From JACCQS01 sp050999295 (GTDB lineage Bacteria; Actinomycetota; Actinomycetes; Mycobacteriales; Geodermatophilaceae), in contig JBPCPI010000198.1 of assembly GCA_050999295.1 (NCBI GenBank), positions 1 through 53,486 of the forward strand: a DNA stretch of 53,486 bases, read 5' to 3'. The position numbers were made by a program, and so were the translations under genes. How positions within the stretch are numbered: position 1 is the stretch's first letter; every line of letters starts with the position of its first letter. Shown here piece by piece: positions 1 to 8,279 of the stretch. Below the pieces are notes generated by a model. It worked only from the letters and a program-made list of their open reading frames with translations. It made no database searches and was not told where the DNA came from.

Positions 1-820
1 GTCGGCGACCAGCCGGGCCATCCCGTCCTGGGTCGGCCAGTACGACACGTCCGCGGCCCGGACAGCGCGGGCCTGCCGGCGGCGCAGGGGCATCCACTTT
101 GGTCAGGGCCCGGCGGACCGCGGTGGCCAGCCCACCCGGGGTCAGCCCAGGTGCCTTGGGCAACACCATCGCCTGCACGGCGTGTGCGACCTCGGTGGCG
201 CAGGTGCCGAGCAGGTCGGTGAGGATGTGCGCGCGGCGGTAGTCGATCCGCCCAGCCCGCAGCAGCCCCAGGGTCGCGGACAGCCGCCCGGTCAGGACCA
301 GGCTGGTTTCGACCAGGTCCTGGGCGGCGGGCCAGGAGTAGGGGTGGGCCATCTGCAACTCATGGGCCAGCCACTCCGAGACCTCCAGCACCTCGGGCAC
401 CGCATCCTCGACGGCCCGGGCGGGAGCCGGGGCGGCCGCGCCGGGTGTCCCGTCCGGGCGATCATCGGTGGCGGGTCGTTGGGCGGCGACCAGGGCGACG
501 AGTTGGGCGCGGAGGGCGTGGGCTCCGGCGATGTCTTCTTCGACCTGGACCAGCCGGGTCATGGCCTCGGCGTCGGTCAGGGTGTTCGGGTCGCGTTGGC
601 GCAGCGGCCGGTCCTCCTCGGTGTAGACCCGCTCCGGTGGGGGTGGTCCGATGGCCTCGAGTTCGGCGGGCATGGCCGGGTCGTAGGTCCAGTCGTCGGG
701 GTTGTCCTCGAAGTGTCGGCGGCGGGTTTCCGGGTCGGCGGCCAGGTAGAGGGCCTCGACGTCGACTTCGGGTGGGTCCGCGTCGAAGTCCTGCGCGGCG
801 TACTCCTGGACTTCGAACAT
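1..820 (-). pseudogene. DUF222 (13E12-repeat) HNH-family protein, N-terminal part, frameshifted
   Basis: Reading from an ATG at 820 on the minus strand gives an acidic N-terminus followed by the DUF222 core of the 13E12 repeat family: SLVLTGRLSATLGLLRAGRI, then DYRRAHILTDLLG and an LATAVRRALTKVD stretch. Around 85-105 the family-like continuation (RRRQARAVRAAD, then WPTQDGMARLVAD) is found only in another frame, so a frameshift lies there. Both frames stay open to the window edge, so the C-terminal HNH nuclease domain, if present, is outside. Such genes are multicopy in actinobacteria and their role is unclear. A sequencing indel could also explain the shift. Confidence 0.7.
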
Positions 821-1045
821 ACGTTCGACTCTACCCGTATTCGGCTACAGCGCAACCCCTTTGACGAACTTTCTCGAGAGGGTTTCCGAGAAGTATTGGC
901 CGAGCAACCCCGTACGAGACCGCCGGCCGGCCGCCGAACCCGACCACCCGACAACTCCGAACCGTTGCTGCGTCCTTCGTCCGAAACCCGAGCAAAGAGC
1001 AGACGAGCCCTACCGACGGGACGCCAGCCAGATCCTCAGAAGTCG
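821..1045. other. Intergenic region, no gene seen
   Basis: A 225-bp spacer downstream of qcrB and upstream of the DUF222 gene. I see no RNA gene, convincing terminator hairpin or conserved ORF; it presumably carries the DUF222 promoter. Confidence 0.5.
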
Positions 1046-2731
1046 CTAGGGCCGCTCGTCAGAAGGACGGCCACCGTCGGCCGGACGGCCACCGTCGGAG
1101 GGTCGGCCGGATCCCGTGAGTTCGGGCTGCTCCTGAGTGACGGCCCGCGGCTCTATGGCTGCCGGTTCCTCGACGGGGGAGAAGAATCCACGCACCCGTC
1201 GGCCGGCACCGCCGAGGCTGTTCATCTTCTTCGGAACGGGCGCACCGCCGTACTGCAGCAGACCGTGCCCGTGCTCGTCGACGGGTCCCAGCGGCTGGTG
1301 CACCTCGATGAACTCACCGCTGGGCAGCCGCCGGATGATGCCGGTCTCGATGCCGTGCTCGAGCACGTGTCGGTCGTGGCGCTGCAACCCGAGGCAGAGT
1401 CGATAAGTGAGGATGTAGACGATCGGCGGTAGGACGATCAATCCGATCCGGCCGATCCAGGTCATCGCGTTGAGACTGATGTTGAACTTGTCCGCGATCA
1501 GGTCGTTGCCGCCGGAGATCCACAGCACCAGGTAGAAGGCGATCATCATCATGCCGAGCGACGTGCGGACCGGAACGTCGCGAGGACGCTGGAGCAGGTT
1601 GTGATGTGCGGTGTCCTTGGTGAGCTTGCGCTCAATCATCGGATAGAGCAGCAGCAGCCCAAGAAGGATCATCGGAAGAACCAGGGTGGGCCAGAAGATC
1701 GCCGGTATCTGATAGCCGAAGATGGAGATGTCCCAGGCAGGGAACAGGCGCGTGGATCCGTCCAGGAACCCGACGTACCAGTCCGGCTGCGAGCCGGAGG
1801 AGACCTGGGCCGGGTTGTACGGGCCGTATAGCCAAATGGGGTTTATCTGGATGAGGCCGCCGAGTGCGGCGCAGACGGCGAAGACGACCATGAACAGGCT
1901 GCCGCCGTTGGCCATGAACACTGGGTAGAAGCGGTGGCCCACGACGTTGGACTCAGTCTTGCCCGGACCCGCGAACTGGGTGTGTTTGAGCTTGACCACC
2001 AGCAACAGGTGCAGGGCGATCAGAGCGAGCAGGATGCCCGGGATGAGGAGTACGTGGGCGATGTAGAACCGCCCGATGATCTCCTCCCCGGGGAAGTCGC
2101 CGCCGAAGACCGCGAACTGCGTCCAGGTGCCGATCACTGGGATGCCGAGGATGATCGCGCTGATGATCCGCAGCCCGGTCCCTGACAGCAGGTCGTCGGG
2201 CAGGGTGTAGCCGGTCAAACCCTCGAGGTTGGCCAGCACCAGCAGGAGCACGCCGATCGTCCAGTTGGCCTCGCGTGGCTTGCGGAAGGCGCCGGTAAAG
2301 AAGACTCGCATCATGTGCACGAAGATCGAGGCGACAAACAGCAGGGCTGCCCAGTGGTGGATTTGGCGCATGAGCAAGCCGCCGCGGACGTCGAAGGAGA
2401 TGTTCAGAGACGAGGCATAGGCGCCTGACATCTCCACACCCCGCAGCGGTGCGTACGAGCCCTCGTAGACGACCTCCTGCATCGTCGCGTCGAAGAAGAA
2501 CGTGAGGTAGGTGCCGGTCAGCAGGAGGACGACGAAGGAGTAGAGCGCGACCTCGCCGAGCAGGAACGACCAGTGCTCGGGGTACACCTTGTTCAGCGTG
2601 CGGCGCAGCCACGGCGAGATCGTCATCCGGTCGTCGAAGTCGGCAGCCATCCGACCGACCGGCGACACCGGCGCACCCGGCCGCACCGGTGTCGATGCGG
2701 CCGGCCGCGGCGGGACGGTAGGAGCGCTCAT
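1046..2731 (-). CDS. qcrB: Cytochrome bc1 complex cytochrome b subunit QcrB
   Basis: 561-residue integral membrane subunit of the menaquinol:cytochrome c reductase. The haem-ligand histidines sit in IHHW (about 125-126) with VHM (139), and IAH (226) with LH (241). The quinol-site motif PDWY is at 316-319, the actinobacterial form of PEWY. Roughly eight or nine hydrophobic helices follow a Pro-rich N-terminus. The cytoplasmic C-terminal tail ends in a GGRPSD-type repeat. It is the last gene of ctaE-qcrC-qcrA-qcrB, as in other actinobacteria, where the bc1 complex forms a supercomplex with aa3 oxidase. ATG start; a 90-nt spacer carrying a small ORF separates it from qcrA. Confidence 0.97.
   Translation of the reverse strand: MSAPTVPPRPAASTPVRPGAPVSPVGRMAADFDDRMTISPWLRRTLNKVYPEHWSFLLGEVALYSFVVLLLTGTYLTFFFDATMQEVVYEGSYAPLRGVEMSGAYASSLNISFDVRGGLLMRQIHHWAALLFVASIFVHMMRVFFTGAFRKPREANWTIGVLLLVLANLEGLTGYTLPDDLLSGTGLRIISAIILGIPVIGTWTQFAVFGGDFPGEEIIGRFYIAHVLLIPGILLALIALHLLLVVKLKHTQFAGPGKTESNVVGHRFYPVFMANGGSLFMVVFAVCAALGGLIQINPIWLYGPYNPAQVSSGSQPDWYVGFLDGSTRLFPAWDISIFGYQIPAIFWPTLVLPMILLGLLLLYPMIERKLTKDTAHHNLLQRPRDVPVRTSLGMMMIAFYLVLWISGGNDLIADKFNISLNAMTWIGRIGLIVLPPIVYILTYRLCLGLQRHDRHVLEHGIETGIIRRLPSGEFIEVHQPLGPVDEHGHGLLQYGGAPVPKKMNSLGGAGRRVRGFFSPVEEPAAIEPRAVTQEQPELTGSGRPSDGGRPADGGRPSDERP
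1065..1098 (-). repeat. 18-nt tandem repeat in the qcrB 3' end
   Basis: The 16-mer GGACGGCCACCGTCGG occurs twice at an 18-nt period on the plus strand. Being a multiple of three it keeps the frame and encodes the repeated GGRPxD motif at the QcrB C-terminus. Probably replication slippage in a disordered tail. Confidence 0.85.
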
Positions 2732-2820
2732 CGCCAGTCCGCCTCGTGCGCTGCGCGCACCGGTCGGTCCGCTCCTCGCTCGCTGGCGCTCGCTGCGATG
2801 CTCCCGCCCTCTCGGCTCAT
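2728..2820 (-). CDS. Possible 30-codon ORF between qcrA and qcrB
   Basis: The spacer between qcrA and qcrB reads as one short ORF: its ATG begins one base after the qcrA TAG, and its TGA overlaps the qcrB ATG as ATGA. The peptide begins MSREGGSIAASASERG and is hydrophilic, Ala/Arg rich. The DNA carries repeated AGCGAGCG units, so it may equally be a REP/BOX-like insertion that happens to be open. The perfect coupling geometry at both ends is the reason to list it. No recognised domain. Confidence 0.35.
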   Translation of the reverse strand: MSREGGSIAASASERGADRPVRAAHEADWR

Positions 2821-2821
2821 G

Positions 2822-3925
2822 CTAGGTCTCCCGGTTCCAGAACGACGGACCTACCGGCTCAGGATAGTCGCCGCGGGCGACGAAAAAGCCCTCGTCGTCC
2901 AGACCGATGGGCAGCTGGGGAAGCGGTCGAGCAGCGGGCCCGAAGACCGGCCGTGCAGCCTCGGTGACGATGAACTGCGACTGATGGCAGGGGCACAGGA
3001 TGCGGCCGGTCTCCTGCTCGTAAAGCGAGACCGGGCAACCGGCGTGCGTGCAGATCTTCGAGTACGCGATGTAGTCCTGATAGACGAAACCCTCCCGGCC
3101 GGACGGTAGGGCCAACTCGTCGACCTGCTCGCGGCGAAGCCGGATCAGCATCGTCGCGGCATCGGCCTGGCGGTTGCCGCCCTCGACTGCCGGGAACACT
3201 GTCTCCAGGGACCCCGGCTGCATGTCTGAGGGGCGGATCGGGGTGCCGTCGTCACGCACCAACCGGATCCCCTCACCCCAGGTGGTCTTCATGAGTTCAT
3301 CACCGCGCCCCGGGTTCTTGATCAACCCCCCCAAAGGCATGACGGCCAGCAACCCAAGTGCGCCACCGGCGCCCAGCAACGAACGCCGGACGATCTTGTG
3401 CCGGGTAAAGCCGGTTCGCTCGAAGCCGGCCATGATCGTCCCGCCGACGGTACGCGCATCGATCGGGTCCGATGCGCCGTCGTGGCGCTGCTGGGTGGCC
3501 ACCTCGTGCGGCATCAGCTTCTTGATCCACAACACCAGGCCGATGCCCAGGAACAGCAGTGCCCCACCCATGGTGAGGCCCAGCAACGGGGTGAACAAGG
3601 AACCGAACAACGATCCGCCGATCGTGTACTCCCAGTCCGGCAGAAACCAACCCGCGCCCCAGAAAACGACCACGAATCCGAGGGCGAAGACGGTGGCCAG
3701 ACCGAAGCAGAGCGCAACCTGACGTTCGGCGCGCTTTTCGGCGATGGATCCCGGAGGTGGGGCTGGGGACAGGAGGTGGATCTCGGTGTCGTCGAGTCCT
3801 GCGCCGAGCCGCTCCAGCTCGGCATGGCTCATCGTGGCGAGTTCGTCGCGAGTCGGCAGCGCCTGTTGCCCCGTGGACTGTCCGTCCAGACGCTCGGCGT
3901 CCGTCCCGGCTCGGTGGTTGCTCAT
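2822..3925 (-). CDS. qcrA: Cytochrome bc1 complex Rieske iron-sulfur subunit QcrA
   Basis: 367 residues. Three hydrophobic segments (about 69-91, 105-133 and 184-202) anchor the C-terminal Rieske domain, the actinobacterial three-helix form. The 2Fe-2S ligands are in CTHAGC (C292, H294, with C297) and CPCH (C311, H314); C297 and C313 form the family's disulfide. It moves electrons from menaquinol to the dihaem cytochrome QcrC. Its ATG overlaps the qcrC stop by 4 nt (ATGA), indicating translational coupling. Confidence 0.97.
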   Translation of the reverse strand: MSNHRAGTDAERLDGQSTGQQALPTRDELATMSHAELERLGAGLDDTEIHLLSPAPPPGSIAEKRAERQVALCFGLATVFALGFVVVFWGAGWFLPDWEYTIGGSLFGSLFTPLLGLTMGGALLFLGIGLVLWIKKLMPHEVATQQRHDGASDPIDARTVGGTIMAGFERTGFTRHKIVRRSLLGAGGALGLLAVMPLGGLIKNPGRGDELMKTTWGEGIRLVRDDGTPIRPSDMQPGSLETVFPAVEGGNRQADAATMLIRLRREQVDELALPSGREGFVYQDYIAYSKICTHAGCPVSLYEQETGRILCPCHQSQFIVTEAARPVFGPAARPLPQLPIGLDDEGFFVARGDYPEPVGPSFWNRET

Positions 3926-4725
3926 GCCTTCGATCCGATCCAGAACACGCCGATCAACACGACGCCCATGCCCAGCAGCCAGATGACCACGCCTTCCGGG
4001 ACCGGTCCGGCCCGGCCGATGTTCAGGCCACCCGGGTCGACCGACTCATCGAGGGTCTGCACGTAGTTGATGATCGACCGCTTCTCCTCCGGGGTCAGTT
4101 GGTTGTCGCCGAAGACCGGCATGTTCGACGGACCAGTGAGCATGGCCGCATACATCTGTAGATCACTGGCCTCGGACAGGTTCGGCGCGTTCTTGCCCGA
4201 GGACAACGCACCCCCTCGCCCGGCGAAGTTGTGGCACGAGGCGCAGTTGAGCCGGAACAGCTCACCACCGGCTGCGAGATCACCGTCCCGGAGATCGCCG
4301 GAGGGCAGGGTAGGACCTCCGCCGTTGGCCTGGATGTAGGCCATCAACTGGTCGATCTCCTCGTCGGTGAAGATCACCGGTTTGCGATAGGCCTGTGCCT
4401 CCTGGCGGGCCAGCGGCATCCGGCCGGTGGAGACCTGGAAGAACACCGAGGCTTCACCGACGCCGACCAGCGACGGTCCGCGGTCCGGGACGCCCTCGAG
4501 GTTGGCCCCGTGACAGCTGATGCAGGAATTCTCGTAGAGCTCCCGGCCAGCCTCCACGGCAGTCGAGTCAGCAGCGTCCTCCGCGACGCTGCCCGGTGCC
4601 ATGGCTGCATACAGACCGCCGGTCACGACCAGAGTGAGCAGCAGGGCCCAAGCTCGGCTCAGCTTGCGACGCAGCCGCAGCCGCCGTCGGCGAGCGGCGC
4701 CCGACTCAGGCTTGGAGGACGTCAC
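3922..4725 (-). CDS. qcrC: Cytochrome bc1 complex dihaem cytochrome c subunit QcrC
   Basis: 267 residues from the GTG at 4725. An N-terminal signal-anchor (about 24-42), two c-type haem sites CISCH (68-72) and CASCH (161-165), and a C-terminal transmembrane helix (246-263) match the actinobacterial QcrC that replaces soluble cytochrome c. I chose GTG 4725 because it follows the ctaE stop by 8 nt with GATAGG as ribosome site; the longer reading from 4773 would overlap ctaE by 40 nt and adds an unlikely N-terminus. Confidence 0.95.
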   Translation of the reverse strand: MTSSKPESGAARRRRLRLRRKLSRAWALLLTLVVTGGLYAAMAPGSVAEDAADSTAVEAGRELYENSCISCHGANLEGVPDRGPSLVGVGEASVFFQVSTGRMPLARQEAQAYRKPVIFTDEEIDQLMAYIQANGGGPTLPSGDLRDGDLAAGGELFRLNCASCHNFAGRGGALSSGKNAPNLSEASDLQMYAAMLTGPSNMPVFGDNQLTPEEKRSIINYVQTLDESVDPGGLNIGRAGPVPEGVVIWLLGMGVVLIGVFWIGSKA

Positions 4726-4733
4726 AGCGCTAC

Positions 4734-5336
4734 CTATCTGATCAGGTAGATCGCGGCGAACAGCCCGATCCACACCACGTCGACGAAGTGCCAGTAGTAG
4801 GACACGACGATGGCGGCGGTGGCCTGAGCCGGGGTGAACCGGCCCATCGTCGAGCGGAGCAGCATGAAGATGAAAGCCACCAGTCCGCCGATGACGTGCA
4901 GGGCGTGGAAGCCGGTGGTCAGATAGAACACCGACCCGTACGTCGAGGACGCGATCGTCGTACCCTCGCCGACCAGCGAGCGGTACTCGTTCATCTGGCC
5001 GAGGACGAAGACCAGACCCATGACGAACGTGACGCTGAACCAGCGCCGCAAACCGAAGACGTCACCCTTCTCCGCGGCGAAGACACCGAGCTGGCAGGTC
5101 ACCGACGAGGCCACCAGGATGATCGTGAAGACCAAGGCGTAGGGGATGTCGAGCTCGGTCGGTTCCGGGGGCCACGGATCGCCCTGAACGGCGCGGGCCG
5201 TGAAGTACATGGCGAAGAGTCCCGCGAAGAACATCAGCTCGCTGGACAGCCAGATGATCGTGCCGACGCTGACGGTGTTCGGCCGGGTCAGCGAATGGAT
5301 CCGGCTGCTGTCGAACGTGCCGGTTGCGGTCGTCAC
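4734..5336 (-). CDS. ctaE: Cytochrome c oxidase subunit III CtaE
   Basis: 200 residues with five hydrophobic helices, the short actinobacterial form of aa3 oxidase subunit III. Recognisable family segments include SVGTIIWLSSELMFFAGLFA near the N-terminus and GFHALHVIGGLVAF with the conserved histidines. GTG start; first gene of the ctaE-qcrC-qcrA-qcrB unit, which runs away from the CtaG-like gene at 5453. A TATATAT stretch just upstream (about 5366-5372) may belong to its promoter but is not well placed. Confidence 0.96.
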   Translation of the reverse strand: MTTATGTFDSSRIHSLTRPNTVSVGTIIWLSSELMFFAGLFAMYFTARAVQGDPWPPEPTELDIPYALVFTIILVASSVTCQLGVFAAEKGDVFGLRRWFSVTFVMGLVFVLGQMNEYRSLVGEGTTIASSTYGSVFYLTTGFHALHVIGGLVAFIFMLLRSTMGRFTPAQATAAIVVSYYWHFVDVVWIGLFAAIYLIR

Positions 5337-5440
5337 CGGGTCATTATGTCCATCTCCACCCGGATATATACCTCGGGGTAGCGCGTGCCGCGCAACACGT
5401 TGCCGGTGCAGGCGGCCGCGCTCCTGCGGGTGGCAGAGCC

Positions 5441-5446
5441 TAGCCT
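5441..5446 (+). promoter_or_regulatory. -10 box TAGCCT of a leaderless promoter
   Basis: TAGCCT ends 6 nt before the GTG at 5453, the geometry of actinobacterial leaderless genes; no ribosome site is present. Inferred from spacing only. Confidence 0.55.
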
Positions 5447-5452
5447 CGGGAT

Positions 5453-6337
5453 GTGCCCACGATCCCGCCGTTCGAGCCGCTCCGGTTGCTGACCGAGACG
5501 CGGCTGGACCCGCTGATCACGGCCACGATCCTGCTGGCGGCCGGCCTGTACTTCTGGGGCGTCCGGCGCCTGGCCCGGCGTGGTGTCAGCTGGCCTCGAG
5601 GACGCCAGATCGCATGGTACGTCGGGGGATTGGGCACGGTCGCGTTAGCCACTGTGTCCGGCCTGGCGGCTTACGACACCGTGCTGTTCTCCGCGCACAT
5701 GGTCCAGCACATGCTGCTGGCCATGATCGCGCCCATCTTCCTGGCCCTCGGTGCGCCGGTGACCCTGGCCCTACGGACCCTGCCCAGCGGCGGACGGTCG
5801 GTCCTGGTGACCGTCCTGCACAGCCGCGCCGCCAAGATCGTGACCTTCCCTGCCGTGGGCTGGCTGCTCTTCGTGGCCAGCCCGTTCGCGCTGTACTTCA
5901 CCGGCTGGTACCCCGCGACGCTGGACAACGAGCTGTTGCACGCACTCCTGCACGCCCACTTCCTCCTCGTCGGGGCCCTCTTCTTCTGGCCTCTCATCGG
6001 CGTCGACCCGATCCCCGGCCGGGTACCGCATCCGATGCGGGTACTGCTGCTGGTGACCACGCTTCCGCTCCACGTGGTGCTGGGACTGACGATCATGACC
6101 GAGCGGTCGGTGATCGCGGCCGAGCACTACAACTCTCTCGGTCTCCTGTGGAGCGACCCATTGCTGGATCAGCGCGTCGGCGGCGGCCTGCTCTGGGCCT
6201 CCGGGGACCTGATCGGCCTGCTCATGCTCGGCGCGGCCGTGCTGCAGTGGAAACGAGCCTCGGACCGCGAGGGCGCACGCGAGGACCGTCGCCTGGATCG
6301 GCTGGAGGAGCACGAGGCCAGACGGGCCGCTCAATAG
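5453..6337 (+). CDS. Cytochrome c oxidase assembly protein, CtaG (caa3) family
   Basis: 294-residue membrane protein with about six to seven helices. The family hallmark is HMVQHMLLAMIAPIFLALGAP (about 82-102), followed by HALLHAHFLLVGALFFWPL and HPMRVLLL, all rich in conserved His as expected for copper handling during oxidase maturation. It diverges from ctaE, which fits an assembly role. GTG start without Shine-Dalgarno, 6 nt after a -10 box. The caa3-type CtaG family is distinct from the CtaG/Cox11 copper chaperone; copper delivery is inferred from family knowledge. Confidence 0.88.
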   Translation: MPTIPPFEPLRLLTETRLDPLITATILLAAGLYFWGVRRLARRGVSWPRGRQIAWYVGGLGTVALATVSGLAAYDTVLFSAHMVQHMLLAMIAPIFLALGAPVTLALRTLPSGGRSVLVTVLHSRAAKIVTFPAVGWLLFVASPFALYFTGWYPATLDNELLHALLHAHFLLVGALFFWPLIGVDPIPGRVPHPMRVLLLVTTLPLHVVLGLTIMTERSVIAAEHYNSLGLLWSDPLLDQRVGGGLLWASGDLIGLLMLGAAVLQWKRASDREGAREDRRLDRLEEHEARRAAQ

Positions 6338-6364
6338 ACCCCGGATGCGGGCGGGCGCTCTCGT

Positions 6365-6370
6365 TAGGAT
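6365..6370 (+). promoter_or_regulatory. -10 box TAGGAT of a leaderless promoter
   Basis: The -10-like hexamer ends 7 nt before the GTG at 6378, supporting that start over the upstream ATG at 6345, which has no ribosome site. Confidence 0.5.
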
Positions 6371-6377
6371 GTTGCCC

Positions 6378-6833
6378 GTGCCCGTTTCCGCGACTCCGAA
6401 GACTCTGCCCGGCTCGGCCACCACGCCCGCGGTCCGCGTCCTGGTCTTCTCACAGCGAGCACATGTGCGCGAGGCAGTCCGCACTGCAGTCGGCCGGCGC
6501 CCGGCGCGCGATCTGGGGCGCATCGACTGGATCGAGTGCGAGACGATCGAATCGGTCCTGAGCTATGTCGATGCCGGCTCGGTGGACCTGGTCCTGCTCG
6601 ACGGGGAGTCACAGCCGACGGGCGGCATGGGTATCGCACGGCAACTGAAGTATGAAATCCCCGACTGCCCACCCGTGTGCGTGCTCATCGCCCGGCAAGC
6701 AGACCGCTGGCTCGCGCACTGGTCACTGGCTGATGCTTCGCTGTCTTTCCCGCTGGACCCACTGCAGGCCGCCGACACCGTGGCCGGACTGCTGCGGAAT
6801 CGGCTCAGCGGCGTTCCCGTCGTCAATAGCTGA
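6378..6833 (+). CDS. Receiver-like (response-regulator fold) protein
   Basis: About 151 residues from GTG 6378. The body starts VRVLVFSQRAHVREAVRTAV, like the first strand and helix of CheY-type receivers, and has DLVLLDGE where the phospho-acceptor Asp would lie; there is no output domain. The acidic pair after the first strand is not obvious, so phosphorylation is uncertain. A similar stand-alone protein precedes trpD in other actinobacteria. Function unknown. Confidence 0.7.
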   Translation: MPVSATPKTLPGSATTPAVRVLVFSQRAHVREAVRTAVGRRPARDLGRIDWIECETIESVLSYVDAGSVDLVLLDGESQPTGGMGIARQLKYEIPDCPPVCVLIARQADRWLAHWSLADASLSFPLDPLQAADTVAGLLRNRLSGVPVVNS

Positions 6834-6846
6834 TCTCACCTGTCCC

Positions 6847-7917
6847 GTGCCTGCGCCTACCCTCACCTGGCCGGCGCTGCTCAATGCCCTGCTGTCCGGC
6901 CAGGACCTCTCCCGTACGACCGCCGGATGGGCGATGGGCGAGATCATGGCCGGCGAGGCAAGCGGTGCTCAGATCGCCGCGTTCGCGGTGGGCCTGCGGG
7001 CCAAGGGCGAAACCGTCGGTGAGATAGACGCACTCGTCGATGTGATGCTGTCCAACGCCACGCTGGTGCGGATGCCCGGTCCGGTGGTCGATGTGGTGGG
7101 GACCGGAGGTGACCGCGCGCACACGGTGAACATCTCGACGATGGCCGCCTTGATCGTGGCGGCTTGTGGAATCCGGGTGGGCAAGCACGGGAACCGGGCT
7201 GCCTCGTCGGCGTGCGGTTCGGCCGATGTGCTCGAGGCGCTCGGTGTCGCCATCGACCTGCCCGCCGCCGGTGTCGAGCGGTGCGTCGCTGAAGCGGGCA
7301 TCGGCTTCTTCTTCGCACCGGTCTTCCATCCCGGGATGCGGCACGCGGCGGTGGCTCGTCGGGAGATGGGCGTTGCCACCGTGTTCAACTTCCTAGGTCC
7401 GCTGACGAATCCGGCCCGGCCGGTCGCCGCGGCGGTTGGCTGCGCTGACGCCCGGATGGCGCCGCTGCTGGCCGGCGTCCTGGCCCGCCGCAATGTCCGG
7501 GCCATCGTCTTCCGAGGGGACGACGGCCTCGACGAGTTGACCACCACCACGACATCGTCGGTGTGGCTGGCCGCCGACGGTGCGGTCGTCACAGAGACCC
7601 TTGATCCCAGGGCCCTCGGAATTGCGCGGGCGAGCGCTGACGACTTGCGCGGAGCCGACGCCGAAACCAACGCCGACGTCGTACGGCGGCTGGTGGCCGG
7701 CGATCGAGGGCCGGTGCGCGATGCGGTGATGCTCAACGCGGCTGCGGCGATCGTCGCCGAGAGCGGCCTGTCCCAGACCCCGGGCTCAGGCGACCGGTCC
7801 CTGAACGACCGCTTCGCTGCGGCGATCGAACGTGCCGACAAGGCGATCGAGGACAGTTCGGCAGCAGCCACCCTGGAGCGCTGGATCAAGGTCAGTCAGG
7901 CCGCGAAGTCGGCCTAA
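6847..7917 (+). CDS. trpD: Anthranilate phosphoribosyltransferase TrpD
   Basis: Transfers phosphoribosyl from PRPP to anthranilate, step two of tryptophan synthesis. About 356 residues from GTG 6847. The signature GTGGD, then NIST, KHGNRAAS and GSADVLEALG are in order and intact, forming the PRPP/Mg and anthranilate sites. A longer reading from 6652 would lie within the preceding gene in another frame and is rejected. trpD stands alone, away from the other trp genes, beside the bc1 cluster as in mycobacteria and streptomycetes. Confidence 0.95.
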   Translation: MPAPTLTWPALLNALLSGQDLSRTTAGWAMGEIMAGEASGAQIAAFAVGLRAKGETVGEIDALVDVMLSNATLVRMPGPVVDVVGTGGDRAHTVNISTMAALIVAACGIRVGKHGNRAASSACGSADVLEALGVAIDLPAAGVERCVAEAGIGFFFAPVFHPGMRHAAVARREMGVATVFNFLGPLTNPARPVAAAVGCADARMAPLLAGVLARRNVRAIVFRGDDGLDELTTTTTSSVWLAADGAVVTETLDPRALGIARASADDLRGADAETNADVVRRLVAGDRGPVRDAVMLNAAAAIVAESGLSQTPGSGDRSLNDRFAAAIERADKAIEDSSAAATLERWIKVSQAAKSA

Positions 7918-7941
7918 CCGCAGCACCCGGCCAGTCCCCGA

Positions 7942-8229
7942 TCAGGTGTCGGAGTCGAAACCGATCGAGAACGCCGAGTCGAGGTCGTGTCGGGAGTAAG
8001 CCCGGAAGGCGATGTGCGTCTCGGTGTCGATGACGCCGGCGACCTTGCTGATCTGACCGGCGATCACCGAGGCGATGTCATCGAACTGACGAACCCGGAC
8101 GATGACGATCAGGTCCACGTGACCTGCGACCGAGTAGACCTCGCTGACCGCCCCGATCTCGGCGATCTGCTCGGCGACCTCGGGGATCGAATCGGTGCTG
8201 CAGCTGACCATGACGATCGCGGTGATCAC
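7942..8229 (-). CDS. Stand-alone Lrp/AsnC ligand-binding (RAM) domain protein
   Basis: 95 residues from the GTG at 8229; VITAIVMVSC begins the ferredoxin-like AsnC effector domain, with DLIVIVRVRQFDDIASVI in the middle. The N-terminal helix-turn-helix of Lrp proteins is absent, so it cannot bind DNA alone; such short proteins may form mixed oligomers or sense amino acids. Convergent with trpD, the usual actinobacterial arrangement. The longer reading to 8454 adds non-homologous sequence and is rejected. Confidence 0.85.
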   Translation of the reverse strand: MITAIVMVSCSTDSIPEVAEQIAEIGAVSEVYSVAGHVDLIVIVRVRQFDDIASVIAGQISKVAGVIDTETHIAFRAYSRHDLDSAFSIGFDSDT

Positions 8230-8236
8230 GCCGGCG

Positions 8237-8242
8237 AGCCTA
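8237..8242 (-). promoter_or_regulatory. -10 box TAGGCT of a leaderless promoter
   Basis: On the minus strand TAGGCT is followed by 7 nt and then GTG 8229. No ribosome site. Confidence 0.6.
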
Positions 8243-8279
8243 TCCCCGCTGCCCCTCGCGGCGGAGATAGCCCGAGCTC

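Noticed and set aside
182..1432. Long plus-strand frame over the DUF222 and qcrB regions
   Set aside because: Antisense to DUF222 and to qcrB; low-complexity Gly/Val/Asp translation typical of high-GC shadow frames.
4726..4773. Upstream start for qcrC
   Set aside because: Would overlap ctaE by 40 nt; GTG 4725 has better spacing and a ribosome site.
6652..6846. Upstream extension of trpD
   Set aside because: Lies inside the preceding gene in another frame and adds residues without TrpD similarity; GTG 6847 begins the family sequence.
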